A DNA stretch of 64,000 nt from Bacteroidaceae bacterium (GTDB lineage Bacteria; Bacteroidota; Bacteroidia; Bacteroidales; Bacteroidaceae): NCBI GenBank assembly GCA_017548075.1, contig JAFYNL010000028.1:1-64000 (forward strand), in the 5' to 3' direction. Under the pieces are notes generated by a model, which saw nothing but the letters and a program-made list of their open reading frames with translations, searched no databases and was not told the origin of the DNA. This document shows, one piece after another, positions 1 to 8,428 of the stretch. Each line of letters begins with the position of its first letter. Positions within the stretch are counted from its first letter, which is position 1. The position numbers were made by a program, and so were the translations under genes.

Positions 1-2
1 GT

Positions 3-428
3 ACCCCTTGCGAAGGATTGGTGAAGCCATATATTATTATAGAACGTGCGGGTGTGCGTGTGGGAATCCTAGGTGTTTGTCCTCAGCCAGAAGGTCTTAT
101 CACAGCTAAGAATTACGAAGGAATGCGCTACACTAATCCAGCTAAGGCAGCACAGCCAGTTATTGATCGTCTTCGTAACGAAGAAAACTGCGATGTGGTT
201 GTTTGCCTGAGCCATCTTGGATGGGGCAAGAATGCCGATATGGACCCAGACTTCATTGCAAACACGACTGGTCTTGATGTGGTTCTTGGTGGTCATTCAC
301 ACACTTACTTCGCTGAACCTCAGTATCTTAAGGATAAGAAAGGTCACGAAGTCCTTGTTGACCATCAAGGCAAGAATGCGTTGTACTTAGGAACGATTGA
401 AGTGAAGACAGGTTTCAAGAAAGAATAA
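3..428 (+). CDS. Metallophosphatase / 5'-nucleotidase-like protein, C-terminal part (cut by window edge)
   Basis: The reading frame is open from base 3, so the gene begins before the window. The visible 141 codons carry the late motifs of the calcineurin-like metallophosphoesterase fold: VVVCLSHLGWG (around the metal-binding His) and VVLGGHSHT (two metal-ligand histidines), then a short C-terminal strand region. Families with this pattern hydrolyse nucleotide monophosphates or UDP-sugars in the periplasm. There is no 5'-nucleotidase C-terminal substrate domain after the fold; in Bacteroidota the two domains are often separate genes, so the partner may lie upstream. The gene ends at a strong hairpin shared with the convergent ferredoxin gene. 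The substrate cannot be told from this fragment. Confidence 0.8.
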   Translation, partial: TPCEGLVKPYIIIERAGVRVGILGVCPQPEGLITAKNYEGMRYTNPAKAAQPVIDRLRNEENCDVVVCLSHLGWGKNADMDPDFIANTTGLDVVLGGHSHTYFAEPQYLKDKKGHEVLVDHQGKNALYLGTIEVKTGFKKE

Positions 429-430
429 AC

Positions 431-462
431 AAAAAGCCCCTCCGAAATGGAGAGGCTTTTTA
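431..462. terminator. Bidirectional intrinsic terminator
   Basis: The arms AAAAGCCCCTCC and GGAGAGGCTTTT surround a GAAAT loop, with A-tract on one side and T-tract on the other. It lies between the convergent metallophosphatase and ferredoxin genes and can serve both. Confidence 0.8.
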
Positions 463-480
463 GTATTGGTTTGTTTCTCT

Positions 481-645
481 TTAGAGAGAGATAGCACCAC
501 TTGGGCATGCATCAGCGCAAGTACCACACTCGGTGCACTGTTCGGGATCAATTGAGTACTTTTCGCCCTCAGAGATAGCTCCAACGGGACATTCGTCGAT
601 ACATGTGCCGCAAGCAACACAATCATCACTAATTACGTAAGCCAT
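481..645 (-). CDS. Small 2[4Fe-4S] ferredoxin (54 aa)
   Basis: The protein starts MAYVISDDCVACGTC and contains two copies of C-x2-C-x2/5-C-x3-C-P: CVACGTCIDECP and CTECGTCADACP. This is the clostridial-type ferredoxin that carries electrons through two [4Fe-4S] clusters in the cytoplasm, for example with pyruvate:ferredoxin oxidoreductase or Rnf. Both four-cysteine sets are intact, and the length matches the family (about 55 residues). It is monocistronic: TATCTTTG lies 47 bp upstream of the start and the shared terminator follows the stop. It is short enough to be missed by length-filtered gene calling. Confidence 0.93.
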   Translation of the reverse strand: MAYVISDDCVACGTCIDECPVGAISEGEKYSIDPEQCTECGTCADACPSGAISL

Positions 646-691
646 AGTCTTAATTTAGTTTTATAGTTACTATTTTGTTTGTTTTCGGGTG

Positions 692-699
692 CAAAGATA
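692..699 (-). promoter_or_regulatory. Promoter -7 element for ferredoxin
   Basis: TATCTTTG on the minus strand matches the Bacteroidota TAnnTTTG element. Transcription would start about 6 nt downstream, giving a leader of about 40 nt. No well-spaced -33 TTTG is seen. Confidence 0.6.
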
Positions 700-805
700 A
701 TTATTTTTAATGATAGTGGTACACAAAAGGCAGACTTTTTTATCGTTTATCACCAAAAAGAATGATTTAAGCAATAAAAAAGCCCTTAACTACGTTATTA
801 TTGTG

Positions 806-1522
806 ATGCGAAAAAACAAAGCCAGGAGCCTAGTATCGCTCATTCTTTTCATCCTTGCCCTCAGCCTACAAGCTCAAGAACGCAAGGTGCAGAATCGCCC
901 GTATATCGACGAGCGAAAGTTCCATTATGGCTTCTTGCTTGGTCTTCACATGCAAGATATAGAGCTAGAGAACAATGGATATGTCGATCCGGAGACGGGT
1001 GAGCAATGGTATGCTGAGATAGATAACTATAGTCCAGGTTTTACGGTTGGTGTGCTTGGCGACCTTCGTTTGAACAAGTATCTTTCGCTTCGTGTTTCTC
1101 CAACCATTCATTTCGGACAGAAACATGCAGTCTATCACTCACAGACGAGTGGGGCAGACAGTACGCAAGTGTTCAAGAGCACTTATATCTCTGTGCCTTT
1201 TGACGTGAAGTTTGCAGCTCCTCGCTACAACAACTTCCGTCCTTATCTCATTGCAGGTATCAATCCAATGGTCGATCTCACAGCTCGCAAGCACGATGCT
1301 TTGAGATTGAAACCTTTCGACCTCTATTTGGAAGTGGGAATGGGGTGCGACATATATTTGCCTTACTTCAAACTCATCCCTGAGTTGAAGTTCTGTTTTG
1401 GCTTGATGGACATCATTCAGAAAGACCGAAGCGACCTTATAGACGGCACTTTGCTTAAGTACACAAAAGCCGTCAACGGAGGTCACAGCAAGCTGATCTC
1501 TCTGACATTCAACTTTGAATAA
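806..1522 (+). CDS. porT: PorT-family outer-membrane beta-barrel protein (type IX secretion)
   Basis: I take MRKNKARSLVSL at 806 as the start because a signal peptide (ILFILALSLQAQ, cleaved near residue 23) follows at once; the open frame reaches 710 but gives an unlikely N-terminus. The mature part is an amphipathic beta-strand protein of about 215 residues with the PorT-type opening 'IDERKFHYGFLLGLHMQD' and a final strand ending in aromatic-rich ISLTFNFE, typical of outer-membrane barrels. PorT is needed for the type IX secretion system that exports proteins with C-terminal sorting domains. Other genes here fit: a DUF5103 plug-like domain and several cargo-like tails. A generic PorT/OmpW-like barrel is the alternative. 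Confidence 0.75.
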   Translation: MRKNKARSLVSLILFILALSLQAQERKVQNRPYIDERKFHYGFLLGLHMQDIELENNGYVDPETGEQWYAEIDNYSPGFTVGVLGDLRLNKYLSLRVSPTIHFGQKHAVYHSQTSGADSTQVFKSTYISVPFDVKFAAPRYNNFRPYLIAGINPMVDLTARKHDALRLKPFDLYLEVGMGCDIYLPYFKLIPELKFCFGLMDIIQKDRSDLIDGTLLKYTKAVNGGHSKLISLTFNFE

Positions 1523-1544
1523 CTTAGTATCAAAAAAAAACTAA

Positions 1545-1577
1545 AGAGCCCCTGCCAAACGGCGGGGGCTCTACTTT
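1545..1577. terminator. Intrinsic terminator between porT and ppdK
   Basis: A GC-rich hairpin (AGAGCCCCTGCC, loop AAAC, GGCGGGGGCTCT) is flanked by an A-run before and TACTTTT after. It serves the two convergent genes. Confidence 0.8.
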
Positions 1578-1597
1578 TGTGATGTTTAAGCTTATGT

Positions 1598-4318
1598 TTA
1601 TTCCTCAACTGCAGCCTGAGCGGCAGCGAGACGTGCTATGGGAACACGGAAGGGTGAGCAAGAAGCGTAGTTCATGCCAACCTTAGCACAGAACTTCACA
1701 GATGTGGGTTCGCCACCATGCTCGCCACAGATACCAGTACGCAGGTTTGGACGAACCTTGCGACCATTCTCAACAGCCATCTTGATGAGTTGACCTACAC
1801 CATTCTGGTCGAGAACCTGGAACGGATCGACCTTCAAGATCTTCTTCTCAAGGTATGCAGGCAAGAAGCTTGCAATATCATCGCGGCTATAGCCGAAGGT
1901 CATCTGAGTCAAGTCGTTTGTACCGAAGGAGAAGTACTCTGCTTCAGTAGCGATACGATCGGCTGTGAGAGCTGCACGAGGAATCTCAATCATCGTACCA
2001 ATCTCGAAGTCGATGCGAACGCCTTCCTCTGCGAAGACTTCCTCAGCAACACGCTGAATGATTTCCTTCTGCTGCTTCAACTCATAAAGAATACCAATGA
2101 GGGGCACCATGATTTCGGGATGAGGATCGTAACCTTCTTTCTTCAGTTGGCAAGCTGCACCAAGAATGGCACGAGTCTGCATTGCTGTAATTTCGGGGAA
2201 GGTGATGCCAAGACGGCAACCACGATGTCCGAGCATAGGATTGTTCTCTGCAAGAGACTGTACACGCTTCTGGATATCCTCTACGCTTACCCCCATTTCC
2301 TTTGCCATAACTTGCTGGCCTGCTTCATCGTGAGGCACGAACTCGTGCAAAGGAGGATCGAGCAAACGGATGTTTACATGCAGTCCGTCCATTGCCTTCA
2401 AAATGCCGTAGAAGTCAGCCTTCTGATAGGGGAGGAGCTTAGCGAGAGCCTTCTCACGACCTTCAACCGAGTCAGCGAGAATCATCTCACGCATTGCGAT
2501 AATCTTCTGACCGTCGAAGAACATGTGCTCTGTACGAGTCAGACCAATACCCTTAGCACCAAAAGCACGAGCAACTTCTGCATCGTGAGGTGTGTCGGCA
2601 TTGGTACGGATCTCCATCTTTGTATACTTGTCGCAAAGATCCATCAGTTCCTTGAAGTCGCCACTCAGCTCTGCAGCCTTTGTAGGAATTTCGCCTGCGA
2701 AGACCTGACCTGTTGTACCGTTCAAAGAGAGGTAGTCACCTTCCTTATAAACAACGCCGTCAATCTCGACAGTCTTGTTCTTGTAGTTCACATTGATGGC
2801 TCCGGCACCACTTACGCAGCACTTACCCATACCACGAGCCACAACAGCTGCATGAGAGGTCATGCCGCCACGAGCTGTCAGGATACCTTCTGCTGCAGAC
2901 ATACCTGCGAGGTCTTCGGGGCTGGTCTCAATACGAACCATGATAACCTTGTGTCCATCTTCGTGCCAAGTTTCTGCATCATCGGCATGGAAGACAATTT
3001 GACCACAAGCTGCACCTGGAGAAGCGGGAAGGCCTTGAGTGATGGGCTTTGCCTTGCTGAGAGCCAACTTGTCGAATACGGGGTGCAAGAGTTCGTCTAG
3101 CTTCTGAGGTTCGCAACGAAGGATAGCAGTCTTCTCATCGATCATGCCTTCGTGGAGCAGGTCCATAGCAATCTTGACCATTGCCGTACCTGTGCGCTTA
3201 CCGTTACGAGTCTGCAAGAACCAAAGCTTGCCTTCCTGAACAGTGAACTCCATATCCTGCATGTCGTGATAGTGCTTCTCGAGTTTGTCCTGCAGAGCAT
3301 CCAGCTCCTTGTAAAGTTCAGGCATAGCCTCTTCCATTGAAGGATACTTAGCTACGCGCTCTTCTTCGCTGATACCAGCACGCCGAGCCCAGCGCTGAGA
3401 ACCAATCTTGGTGATTTGCTGAGGGGTACGAATACCAGCCACAACGTCCTCACCTTGAGCGTTAATCAGATACTCACCATTGAAGAGATTCTCGCCATTA
3501 CCAGCATCACGGCTGAAGCAAACACCTGTAGCAGATGTGTCGCCCATGTTGCCGAATACCATTGCCATAACAGAAACGGCTGTTCCCCATTCATCGGGAA
3601 TTCCTTCCATCTTACGATAGAGGATAGCACGCTCGTTCATCCAGCTGCGGAACACAGCACAGATGGCGCCCCAAAGCTGTTCCTTCGGATCGGTTGGGAA
3701 GTCCTGACCGGTCTGCTCCTTAATGGCCTTCTTGAAGAGTTCGACGAGCTTCTTCAGAGACTCAACAGAGAGGTCCTTGTCGAGAACAACGCCCTGCTCT
3801 TCCTTCACCTTTTCGATGATAGCCTCGAACGGGTCGATGTCTTCCTTATTCTCAGGTTTCATGCCGAGCACAACGTCGCCATACATTTGAACAAAGCGGC
3901 GATAGCTGTCGTAAACGAAGTGAGGATTGCCAGTCTTAGCAACCATACCTTCAGCAACCTCATCGTTAAGACCAAGGTTGAGGATGGTGTCCATCATGCC
4001 AGGCATTGAGGCACGAGCACCAGAACGAACGCTGACGAGAAGAGGATTCTTCGGGTCACCGAACTTGCAGCGCATCAGGTTCTCTGTATGAGCAACGGCT
4101 GCATCAACATCCTTCTGAAGGATTTCGACAATCTTCTCCTGTCCAACCTTATAATACTCATTACAAGTATCGGTTGTGATGGTGAAACCTGGAGGAACAG
4201 GGACTCCAATGTGATTCATCTCTGCCAGGTTGGCTCCCTTGCCACCAAGCAGTTCGCGCATTTGCGCATTACCTTCAGCTTGTCCGTTGCCGAAGGTATA
4301 AACACGTTTTTGACTCAT
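1598..4318 (-). CDS. ppdK: Pyruvate, phosphate dikinase
   Basis: This 906-residue protein interconverts pyruvate, ATP and phosphate with phosphoenolpyruvate, AMP and pyrophosphate in the cytoplasm. The N-terminal ATP-grasp domain begins with LLGGKGANLAEM and includes the region QDMEFTVQEGKLWFLQTRNGKRT. The swivelling phosphohistidine domain has GGMTSHAAVVARGMGK with the catalytic His. The C-terminal PEP/pyruvate barrel has GLTRTEHMFF, GHRGCRLGITFPE and the late GICGEHGGEP with the catalytic Cys. Length is as expected for the family. The gene is monocistronic with its own good promoter. In anaerobic Bacteroidales this enzyme commonly runs glycolysis with pyrophosphate. Confidence 0.97.
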   Translation of the reverse strand: MSQKRVYTFGNGQAEGNAQMRELLGGKGANLAEMNHIGVPVPPGFTITTDTCNEYYKVGQEKIVEILQKDVDAAVAHTENLMRCKFGDPKNPLLVSVRSGARASMPGMMDTILNLGLNDEVAEGMVAKTGNPHFVYDSYRRFVQMYGDVVLGMKPENKEDIDPFEAIIEKVKEEQGVVLDKDLSVESLKKLVELFKKAIKEQTGQDFPTDPKEQLWGAICAVFRSWMNERAILYRKMEGIPDEWGTAVSVMAMVFGNMGDTSATGVCFSRDAGNGENLFNGEYLINAQGEDVVAGIRTPQQITKIGSQRWARRAGISEEERVAKYPSMEEAMPELYKELDALQDKLEKHYHDMQDMEFTVQEGKLWFLQTRNGKRTGTAMVKIAMDLLHEGMIDEKTAILRCEPQKLDELLHPVFDKLALSKAKPITQGLPASPGAACGQIVFHADDAETWHEDGHKVIMVRIETSPEDLAGMSAAEGILTARGGMTSHAAVVARGMGKCCVSGAGAINVNYKNKTVEIDGVVYKEGDYLSLNGTTGQVFAGEIPTKAAELSGDFKELMDLCDKYTKMEIRTNADTPHDAEVARAFGAKGIGLTRTEHMFFDGQKIIAMREMILADSVEGREKALAKLLPYQKADFYGILKAMDGLHVNIRLLDPPLHEFVPHDEAGQQVMAKEMGVSVEDIQKRVQSLAENNPMLGHRGCRLGITFPEITAMQTRAILGAACQLKKEGYDPHPEIMVPLIGILYELKQQKEIIQRVAEEVFAEEGVRIDFEIGTMIEIPRAALTADRIATEAEYFSFGTNDLTQMTFGYSRDDIASFLPAYLEKKILKVDPFQVLDQNGVGQLIKMAVENGRKVRPNLRTGICGEHGGEPTSVKFCAKVGMNYASCSPFRVPIARLAAAQAAVEE

Positions 4319-4357
4319 AATGTTATATATCTTTGTTTTTTATGATTTTCAAGTTTG

Positions 4358-4389
4358 CAAAAGTACTTTTTTTTCTTCATTAACCCAAA
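4358..4389 (-). promoter_or_regulatory. Promoter of ppdK
   Basis: On the minus strand TTTG (4386-4389) is followed after 20 bp by TACTTTTG (4358-4365), the full Bacteroidota -33/-7 pattern. The leader would be about 35 nt. Confidence 0.75.
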
Positions 4390-4418
4390 GAAAACGTGGA
4401 AAATTATGAATAAATGCG

Positions 4419-4426
4419 TAAATTTG
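4419..4426 (+). promoter_or_regulatory. Promoter -7 element for rlmD
   Basis: TAAATTTG followed by CA, 30 bp before the rlmD start codon. The -33 element is weak. Confidence 0.55.
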
Positions 4427-4456
4427 CATCCGAAAACACACGAAACAAGCTAAAAG

Positions 4457-5896
4457 ATGTCGAGGAAAAAGAAAGAATTGCCCGTTTACAAGGAAGTCGA
4501 GATACAAGATGTTGCTGCCGAAGGTAAGGCTCTCGTCAGGATTGACGACTTAGTCGTCTTCGTGCCTTATGTCGTACCTGGAGATGTGGTCGATTTGAGA
4601 GTTATTCGCAAGAAACATCACTATGCCGAAGCGGTTTGCTCGCACATTTACAAGAAGAGCGAACACAGAACAGAAGCCTTTTGTCCGCATTATGGAGTCT
4701 GTGGAGGATGCAAGTGGCAGATTCTCCCTTACGAGGACCAGTTGCGCTACAAGCAAAAGCAAGTGATGGACAACCTTGAGCGAATCGGCAAGATTCCCTT
4801 GCCAGAATGCAATCCGATTCTTGGCTCGGAGAAGACCAGATGCTATCGAAACAAGTTGGAGTTCGGCTTTGCTGACAAGATTTGGCTGACTGAAGAGGAG
4901 ATCAAATCGGGCAAGAAGTTCGAACAACCTGGGGCAGTAGGGTTCCACACTTCAGGAGCCTTCGACAAGATTCTGCCCATTCAGGACTGCAAACTCATGG
5001 AGGACATCAACAATCGCCTTCGTAACGGGGCTCAAGCGTATGCTTACGAGCACGGACTCACCTTCTTCAATGCCCGTGAACATCGAGGTTTGCTGCGAAA
5101 TATGATGATTCGTCTCTCCAATACAAAGGAGTTGATGGTCCTGATGCAGTTCTGCTTTGTTCCTTTCGACACACTTTCTGCAAGCCAATTAAAAGAGCAA
5201 GCCTTCGAAATGCTTGCATGGATGCACGAAAGCTTCCCTGAAGTCTCGAGTCTTCTTTGGGTGAATAACGAGAAGTTCAACGATACAATTGGCGACCTCG
5301 AAGTGCAGCTCTATAGCGGAACAGACCATATCTTCCTGGAAATGGAAGGTTTGAGGTTCAAGGTCGGACCCAAGAGTTTCTACCAAACTAACACAGAGCA
5401 AGCCTATATATTATATAAGGTAGCGCGAGAGTTTGCTGGTCTTACAGGAAATGAACTCGTTTACGACCTCTATACGGGAACTGGAACGATTGCGAACTTT
5501 GTTGCAAGCAAGGCCAAGAAGGTCATTGGAATTGAGTATGTGCCTGAAGCCATCGAGGATGCAAAGGTGAATTCCCAGATAAACGGAATCGAGAATACTG
5601 AGTTCTTCGCAGGTGATATGAAAGACATTTTGAATCGAGATTTCATCGAGAAACACGGCAAGCCAGACATCATCATAACTGATCCGCCAAGAGCAGGAAT
5701 GCATCAAGATGTTATCGACACCATTCTCTTTGCAGACCCGGAGCGAATCGTTTATGTAAGTTGCAATCCCGCAACTCAGGCTCGCGACCTGCAATTGCTC
5801 TCCGAAAAATACGAAGTAAAACGCATCCAACCTGTTGATATGTTCCCTCATACCCAACATGTTGAGAATGTGGTACTTCTGGAAAAGAAAAAGTAA
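4457..5896 (+). CDS. rlmD: 23S rRNA (uracil-5-)-methyltransferase, RumA/RlmD type
   Basis: The 479-residue protein has an N-terminal TRAM domain (residues about 10-65), an iron-sulfur cysteine set CPHYGVCGGC near residue 76 and a C-terminal SAM-dependent methyltransferase domain. The latter shows YDLYTGTGTIANF (SAM binding), TDPPRAGMH and VSCNPATQARDL, whose Cys is the catalytic nucleophile in this family. The role is 5-methyluridine formation in 23S rRNA. Family members RlmC, RlmD and TrmA are similar and the exact uridine cannot be fixed from sequence alone. The gene stands alone between divergent ppdK and a convergent operon, with a 22-bp palindrome array downstream. Confidence 0.9.
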   Translation: MSRKKKELPVYKEVEIQDVAAEGKALVRIDDLVVFVPYVVPGDVVDLRVIRKKHHYAEAVCSHIYKKSEHRTEAFCPHYGVCGGCKWQILPYEDQLRYKQKQVMDNLERIGKIPLPECNPILGSEKTRCYRNKLEFGFADKIWLTEEEIKSGKKFEQPGAVGFHTSGAFDKILPIQDCKLMEDINNRLRNGAQAYAYEHGLTFFNAREHRGLLRNMMIRLSNTKELMVLMQFCFVPFDTLSASQLKEQAFEMLAWMHESFPEVSSLLWVNNEKFNDTIGDLEVQLYSGTDHIFLEMEGLRFKVGPKSFYQTNTEQAYILYKVAREFAGLTGNELVYDLYTGTGTIANFVASKAKKVIGIEYVPEAIEDAKVNSQINGIENTEFFAGDMKDILNRDFIEKHGKPDIIITDPPRAGMHQDVIDTILFADPERIVYVSCNPATQARDLQLLSEKYEVKRIQPVDMFPHTQHVENVVLLEKKK

Positions 5897-5927
5897 CCAC
5901 ACCTAGATGGGAAACTAAGCGTGGTTA
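5894..5927 (+). terminator. Possible hairpin at the 3' end of rlmD
   Basis: TAACCACAC and GCGTGGTTA form a 9-bp stem with one mismatch and a 16-nt loop; the rlmD stop codon is in the left arm. No clear T-run follows, so termination is uncertain. Confidence 0.4.
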
Positions 5928-5934
5928 AATTGAA

Positions 5935-6012
5935 AAGTTAACGTGTTAAGTTGGCAAAGTTAACACGTTACGTTTGCCATCATAACACGTTACGTTTGGA
6001 TTTTAACTGAGG
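5935..6012. repeat. 22-bp palindrome array, locus 1
   Basis: Three 22-bp units (5935-5956, 5957-5978, 5979-6000), each centred on TAAC-NN-GTTA, end in TTTTAACTGAGG. The central dinucleotides are GT, AC and AC. It lies between convergent rlmD and DUF5606 genes. The right end is nearly identical to that of locus 2. Confidence 0.9.
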
Positions 6013-6019
6013 GGTGTTT

Positions 6020-6460
6020 TCAAGCCTTCCTGTCTTCGATGTTATTTCCCTCAGTTTCCTTGAGGGTTTCATCGAAATCGTCAAGTCCGTTCTCGATAAG
6101 AATGTTATACCATTGAACGAGTTTCTTGATGTCTGCAGGATAGATGCGATCGCGATCGAAGTTTGGCAAAACCTCACCCAGATAAGCATAAAGTTCCTCT
6201 TTCGATGCTTTGCGATAGTCGATTTGAGTAGCTTTTCCGCTTTCTTTCTTCTTGATTGTGTTCAAAACTTCGCGCAAAGGCACTTCCTTTTCGTCTGTGT
6301 ACATTGCGATATCGGCAAGAGAAATGATCTTGTCTGTAGCGAAGGCTGGCATACGTTTCTTCTGTGCATCAAGAGTTTCGATGATGAGACTGCGATTGCC
6401 TCTCGAGATAAGTTTGAAAAGTCCGGGTTTTCCGGAGATTGCTAAGATTGTTTCAAGCAT
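6020..6460 (-). CDS. DUF5606 domain protein
   Basis: A 146-residue soluble protein starting MLETILAISGKPGLFKLISRG, a pattern I associate with the Bacteroidota-only family DUF5606. The first part (about residues 1-55) looks like a small beta-rich domain; the C-terminal half is helical and charged (KKKESGKATQIDYRKASKEEL) and ends in an acidic tail. No catalytic motif or export signal is visible. It is the last gene of the nusB-yajC-ybbR-coaE operon and overlaps coaE by 19 nt, so it is probably translationally coupled. Its function is unknown. Confidence 0.8.
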   Translation of the reverse strand: MLETILAISGKPGLFKLISRGNRSLIIETLDAQKKRMPAFATDKIISLADIAMYTDEKEVPLREVLNTIKKKESGKATQIDYRKASKEELYAYLGEVLPNFDRDRIYPADIKKLVQWYNILIENGLDDFDETLKETEGNNIEDRKA

Positions 6461-7047
6461 GAGATTTTATGTATTATATGTTTCAATTGTACCAATAATT
6501 TTGTGTCGTCAGCCTTAAAGTTTTGGATGATGAAGTCTGCTTGACCTCGCTGAATATCAGGCTGTTGTATCTTCATCCTCGCTTTGATTTGTTCTGCTTT
6601 GGCTGAGTCTCTTTCTGTTGCTCTTTTGAGTCGAACCTCTTCTGGAGCATCAACGAAGATGACTTTATCAACGAAAGCATTAAATCCGCTTTCGAAAAGG
6701 ATGGCGCTTTCGAGGGCAACAAGAGGTTTTTGCTGCTTTTCAGCCCAACTTTTGAAGTCCTTCAAGACTGCTGGATGTATGATCGCATTGACTTTGCTTG
6801 CATGGTCAGGATCGGAAAAGAGGTATTCTGCGAGAAATTGTTTGTTGAGTTTCCCTTCTGCAAACACTTCTAGACCAACAAGTTCGACAAGTTGCGTTCG
6901 AATCTCTTCGCTTTCAGCAGTCAGTCTTTTTGCTTCTTTGTCGCAGTCGTAAACAGGAATCTCGAACTCTCTTTGCAAGAGTGCAGAGATGTAACTTTTA
7001 CCGCTTCCGATGCCTCCTGTAATGCCTATTGTCTTAACTTCGCTCAT
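6442..7047 (-). CDS. coaE: Dephospho-CoA kinase
   Basis: The 201-residue protein starts MSEVKTIGITGGIGSGKSYIS with a P-loop (GGIGSGKS) and continues with VYDCDKEAKRLT, IIHPAVLKDF and a lid region with RATERDSAKAEQIKARM. These are hallmarks of CoaE, which phosphorylates the ribose 3'-OH of dephospho-CoA in the last step of coenzyme A synthesis. Length is normal. It sits 4 nt after ybbR and overlaps DUF5606, so it is inside the nusB operon. Confidence 0.95.
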   Translation of the reverse strand: MSEVKTIGITGGIGSGKSYISALLQREFEIPVYDCDKEAKRLTAESEEIRTQLVELVGLEVFAEGKLNKQFLAEYLFSDPDHASKVNAIIHPAVLKDFKSWAEKQQKPLVALESAILFESGFNAFVDKVIFVDAPEEVRLKRATERDSAKAEQIKARMKIQQPDIQRGQADFIIQNFKADDTKLLVQLKHIIHKISCLKQS

Positions 7048-7051
7048 TCCC

Positions 7052-8056
7052 TTACTGCTCTTTATCTTCTACGGCAACTTGTTCGATGAGGTAATCCACT
7101 TCTGCAGGCGAAATCCTCACATTCGAGACACCAGTTGGAAGCGTCTTGAAATGCAAGGAAAGTTTGCTGCTTTCTGTGTTCTGAAGGAGTTCTTCGTAGG
7201 TTGTGGAAAGCACGAAGTCATCAGAATTTATGCTTTGATAGCGGCCGGATTCAACTCTAAAGGTAACTGAAACTTGAGCAGGAAAAGTTCGAAGTTTCTT
7301 TTCTGCAGGGAAGTTCAGACCAATAACAGGCACTTTGATGGTCTTCTCAGTATAATAACCCACACCAATCTTCAAGTTGACCAGACTTGGGTTGTACTTC
7401 ACAAGTTTCTGCTTACGAAGGGAAATCGGATAGTTTCCTGTTTCGTGCAATTCATCGAGCGCAAACGCCTCAGAATAAACAACTTGCATCGTGTCCAAGA
7501 TTGCTTTAGGTGCGAAGACTTGAACAGATTGTGGCTCGACCTGAACACTTTGGATATAGTTCTGCCGAGAGGCTTTAACTGTGCCTGCAAGCTTAATCGG
7601 CAAAGTCTTCGAAAGCCCATGATTATAGGCGAATCGCAAGGTATCGGGTTGAATGGACTGAATCTTTACGGAAGTTGCAAGAAAGCGTTTGAGCAATCTT
7701 TGAATATCGGCAGAAGTGATAAAGACTTCCGCATCACTCTGCCCAGTATCTAATTGCGAGAAATCTATCTTGAAGCGATTAGGACGGAAAAGGCTTGCAA
7801 TACTGTGTCTGGCTAAGGTGAGACCTCTATCATGCAGCGTAACAGTAATGGAGGAGGGTAGGGAGTCGATGATGACAACATCGTTTGGAACGTTCTCCAA
7901 CTTGACTCTAACCTGCACTTCTCGTTCCAAAGTCTCGTTCAGAGCCTGCAAAAGCCAGAATCCAAACGAAACAAAAAGGAAGAAGCAAAAGACCAACAGT
8001 TCGTGGCTTTTCTTCCCGAACAGATTATCCTTCCATTGTTTGAAGCGCTTTCCCAC
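7052..8056 (-). CDS. YbbR-like domain membrane protein
   Basis: The 334-residue protein has a short basic N-terminus, one membrane segment (about residues 18-38, HELLVFCFFLFVSFGFWLL) and then several beta-rich repeats with the YbbR feel (EVQVRVKLENVPNDVVIIDSLP; KTLPIKLAGTVKASRQNYIQSV; KTIKVPVIGLNFP). In Firmicutes the YbbR protein CdaR controls a diadenylate cyclase; in Bacteroidota a single-pass YbbR protein is commonly found between yajC and coaE, as here. No cyclase gene is adjacent, so a c-di-AMP link is not shown. Operon member, 27 nt after yajC. Confidence 0.85.
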   Translation of the reverse strand: MGKRFKQWKDNLFGKKSHELLVFCFFLFVSFGFWLLQALNETLEREVQVRVKLENVPNDVVIIDSLPSSITVTLHDRGLTLARHSIASLFRPNRFKIDFSQLDTGQSDAEVFITSADIQRLLKRFLATSVKIQSIQPDTLRFAYNHGLSKTLPIKLAGTVKASRQNYIQSVQVEPQSVQVFAPKAILDTMQVVYSEAFALDELHETGNYPISLRKQKLVKYNPSLVNLKIGVGYYTEKTIKVPVIGLNFPAEKKLRTFPAQVSVTFRVESGRYQSINSDDFVLSTTYEELLQNTESSKLSLHFKTLPTGVSNVRISPAEVDYLIEQVAVEDKEQ

Positions 8057-8083
8057 CTCTTATACCTAATCTCTTATCTGGAT

Positions 8084-8395
8084 TTACTGAATATTTGCCT
8101 GTGGCGAAGCAAAGACGCTGCCCTTATCCACAGTAATGCAGATGCCATTTGCAATCTCCACTTTGAGTGTGTTGGCTGCTTCGTCGATGTCCTTCACAGT
8201 TCCGTAGATGCCGCCAGCAGTCACGATTTTAGAGCCTTTCACGATACTGTTACGGAAGTTCTGAATCTCTTTCTGCTTCTTCTGTTGAGGACGAATCATG
8301 AAGAACCACATAATGGCGAAGATGATGACCATCATGAACAGGAACGACATTCCGCCGCCTCCTGCTGCTCCTTGTGCTTGAAGTAAAGTAATCAT
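8084..8395 (-). CDS. yajC: Preprotein translocase subunit YajC
   Basis: A 103-residue protein with an N-terminal glycine-rich stretch, one membrane helix (FLFMMVIIFAIMWFFMIRPQQKKQKE) and the YajC core (IVKGSKIVTAGGIYGTVKDID). YajC associates with SecDF-YidC at the inner membrane. The motif MIRPQQKKQKE just after the helix is diagnostic. The gene is second in the nusB operon, 33 nt downstream of nusB. Confidence 0.95.
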   Translation of the reverse strand: MITLLQAQGAAGGGGMSFLFMMVIIFAIMWFFMIRPQQKKQKEIQNFRNSIVKGSKIVTAGGIYGTVKDIDEAANTLKVEIANGICITVDKGSVFASPQANIQ

Positions 8396-8428
8396 TTTGT
8401 TTCAGATTTAGGTTATTTTGCGTTTGAG

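Noticed and set aside
1718..3100. 460-codon plus-strand frame opposite ppdK
   Set aside because: It mirrors ppdK, whose motifs are complete; the product is Cys/His/Leu-rich with no domain.
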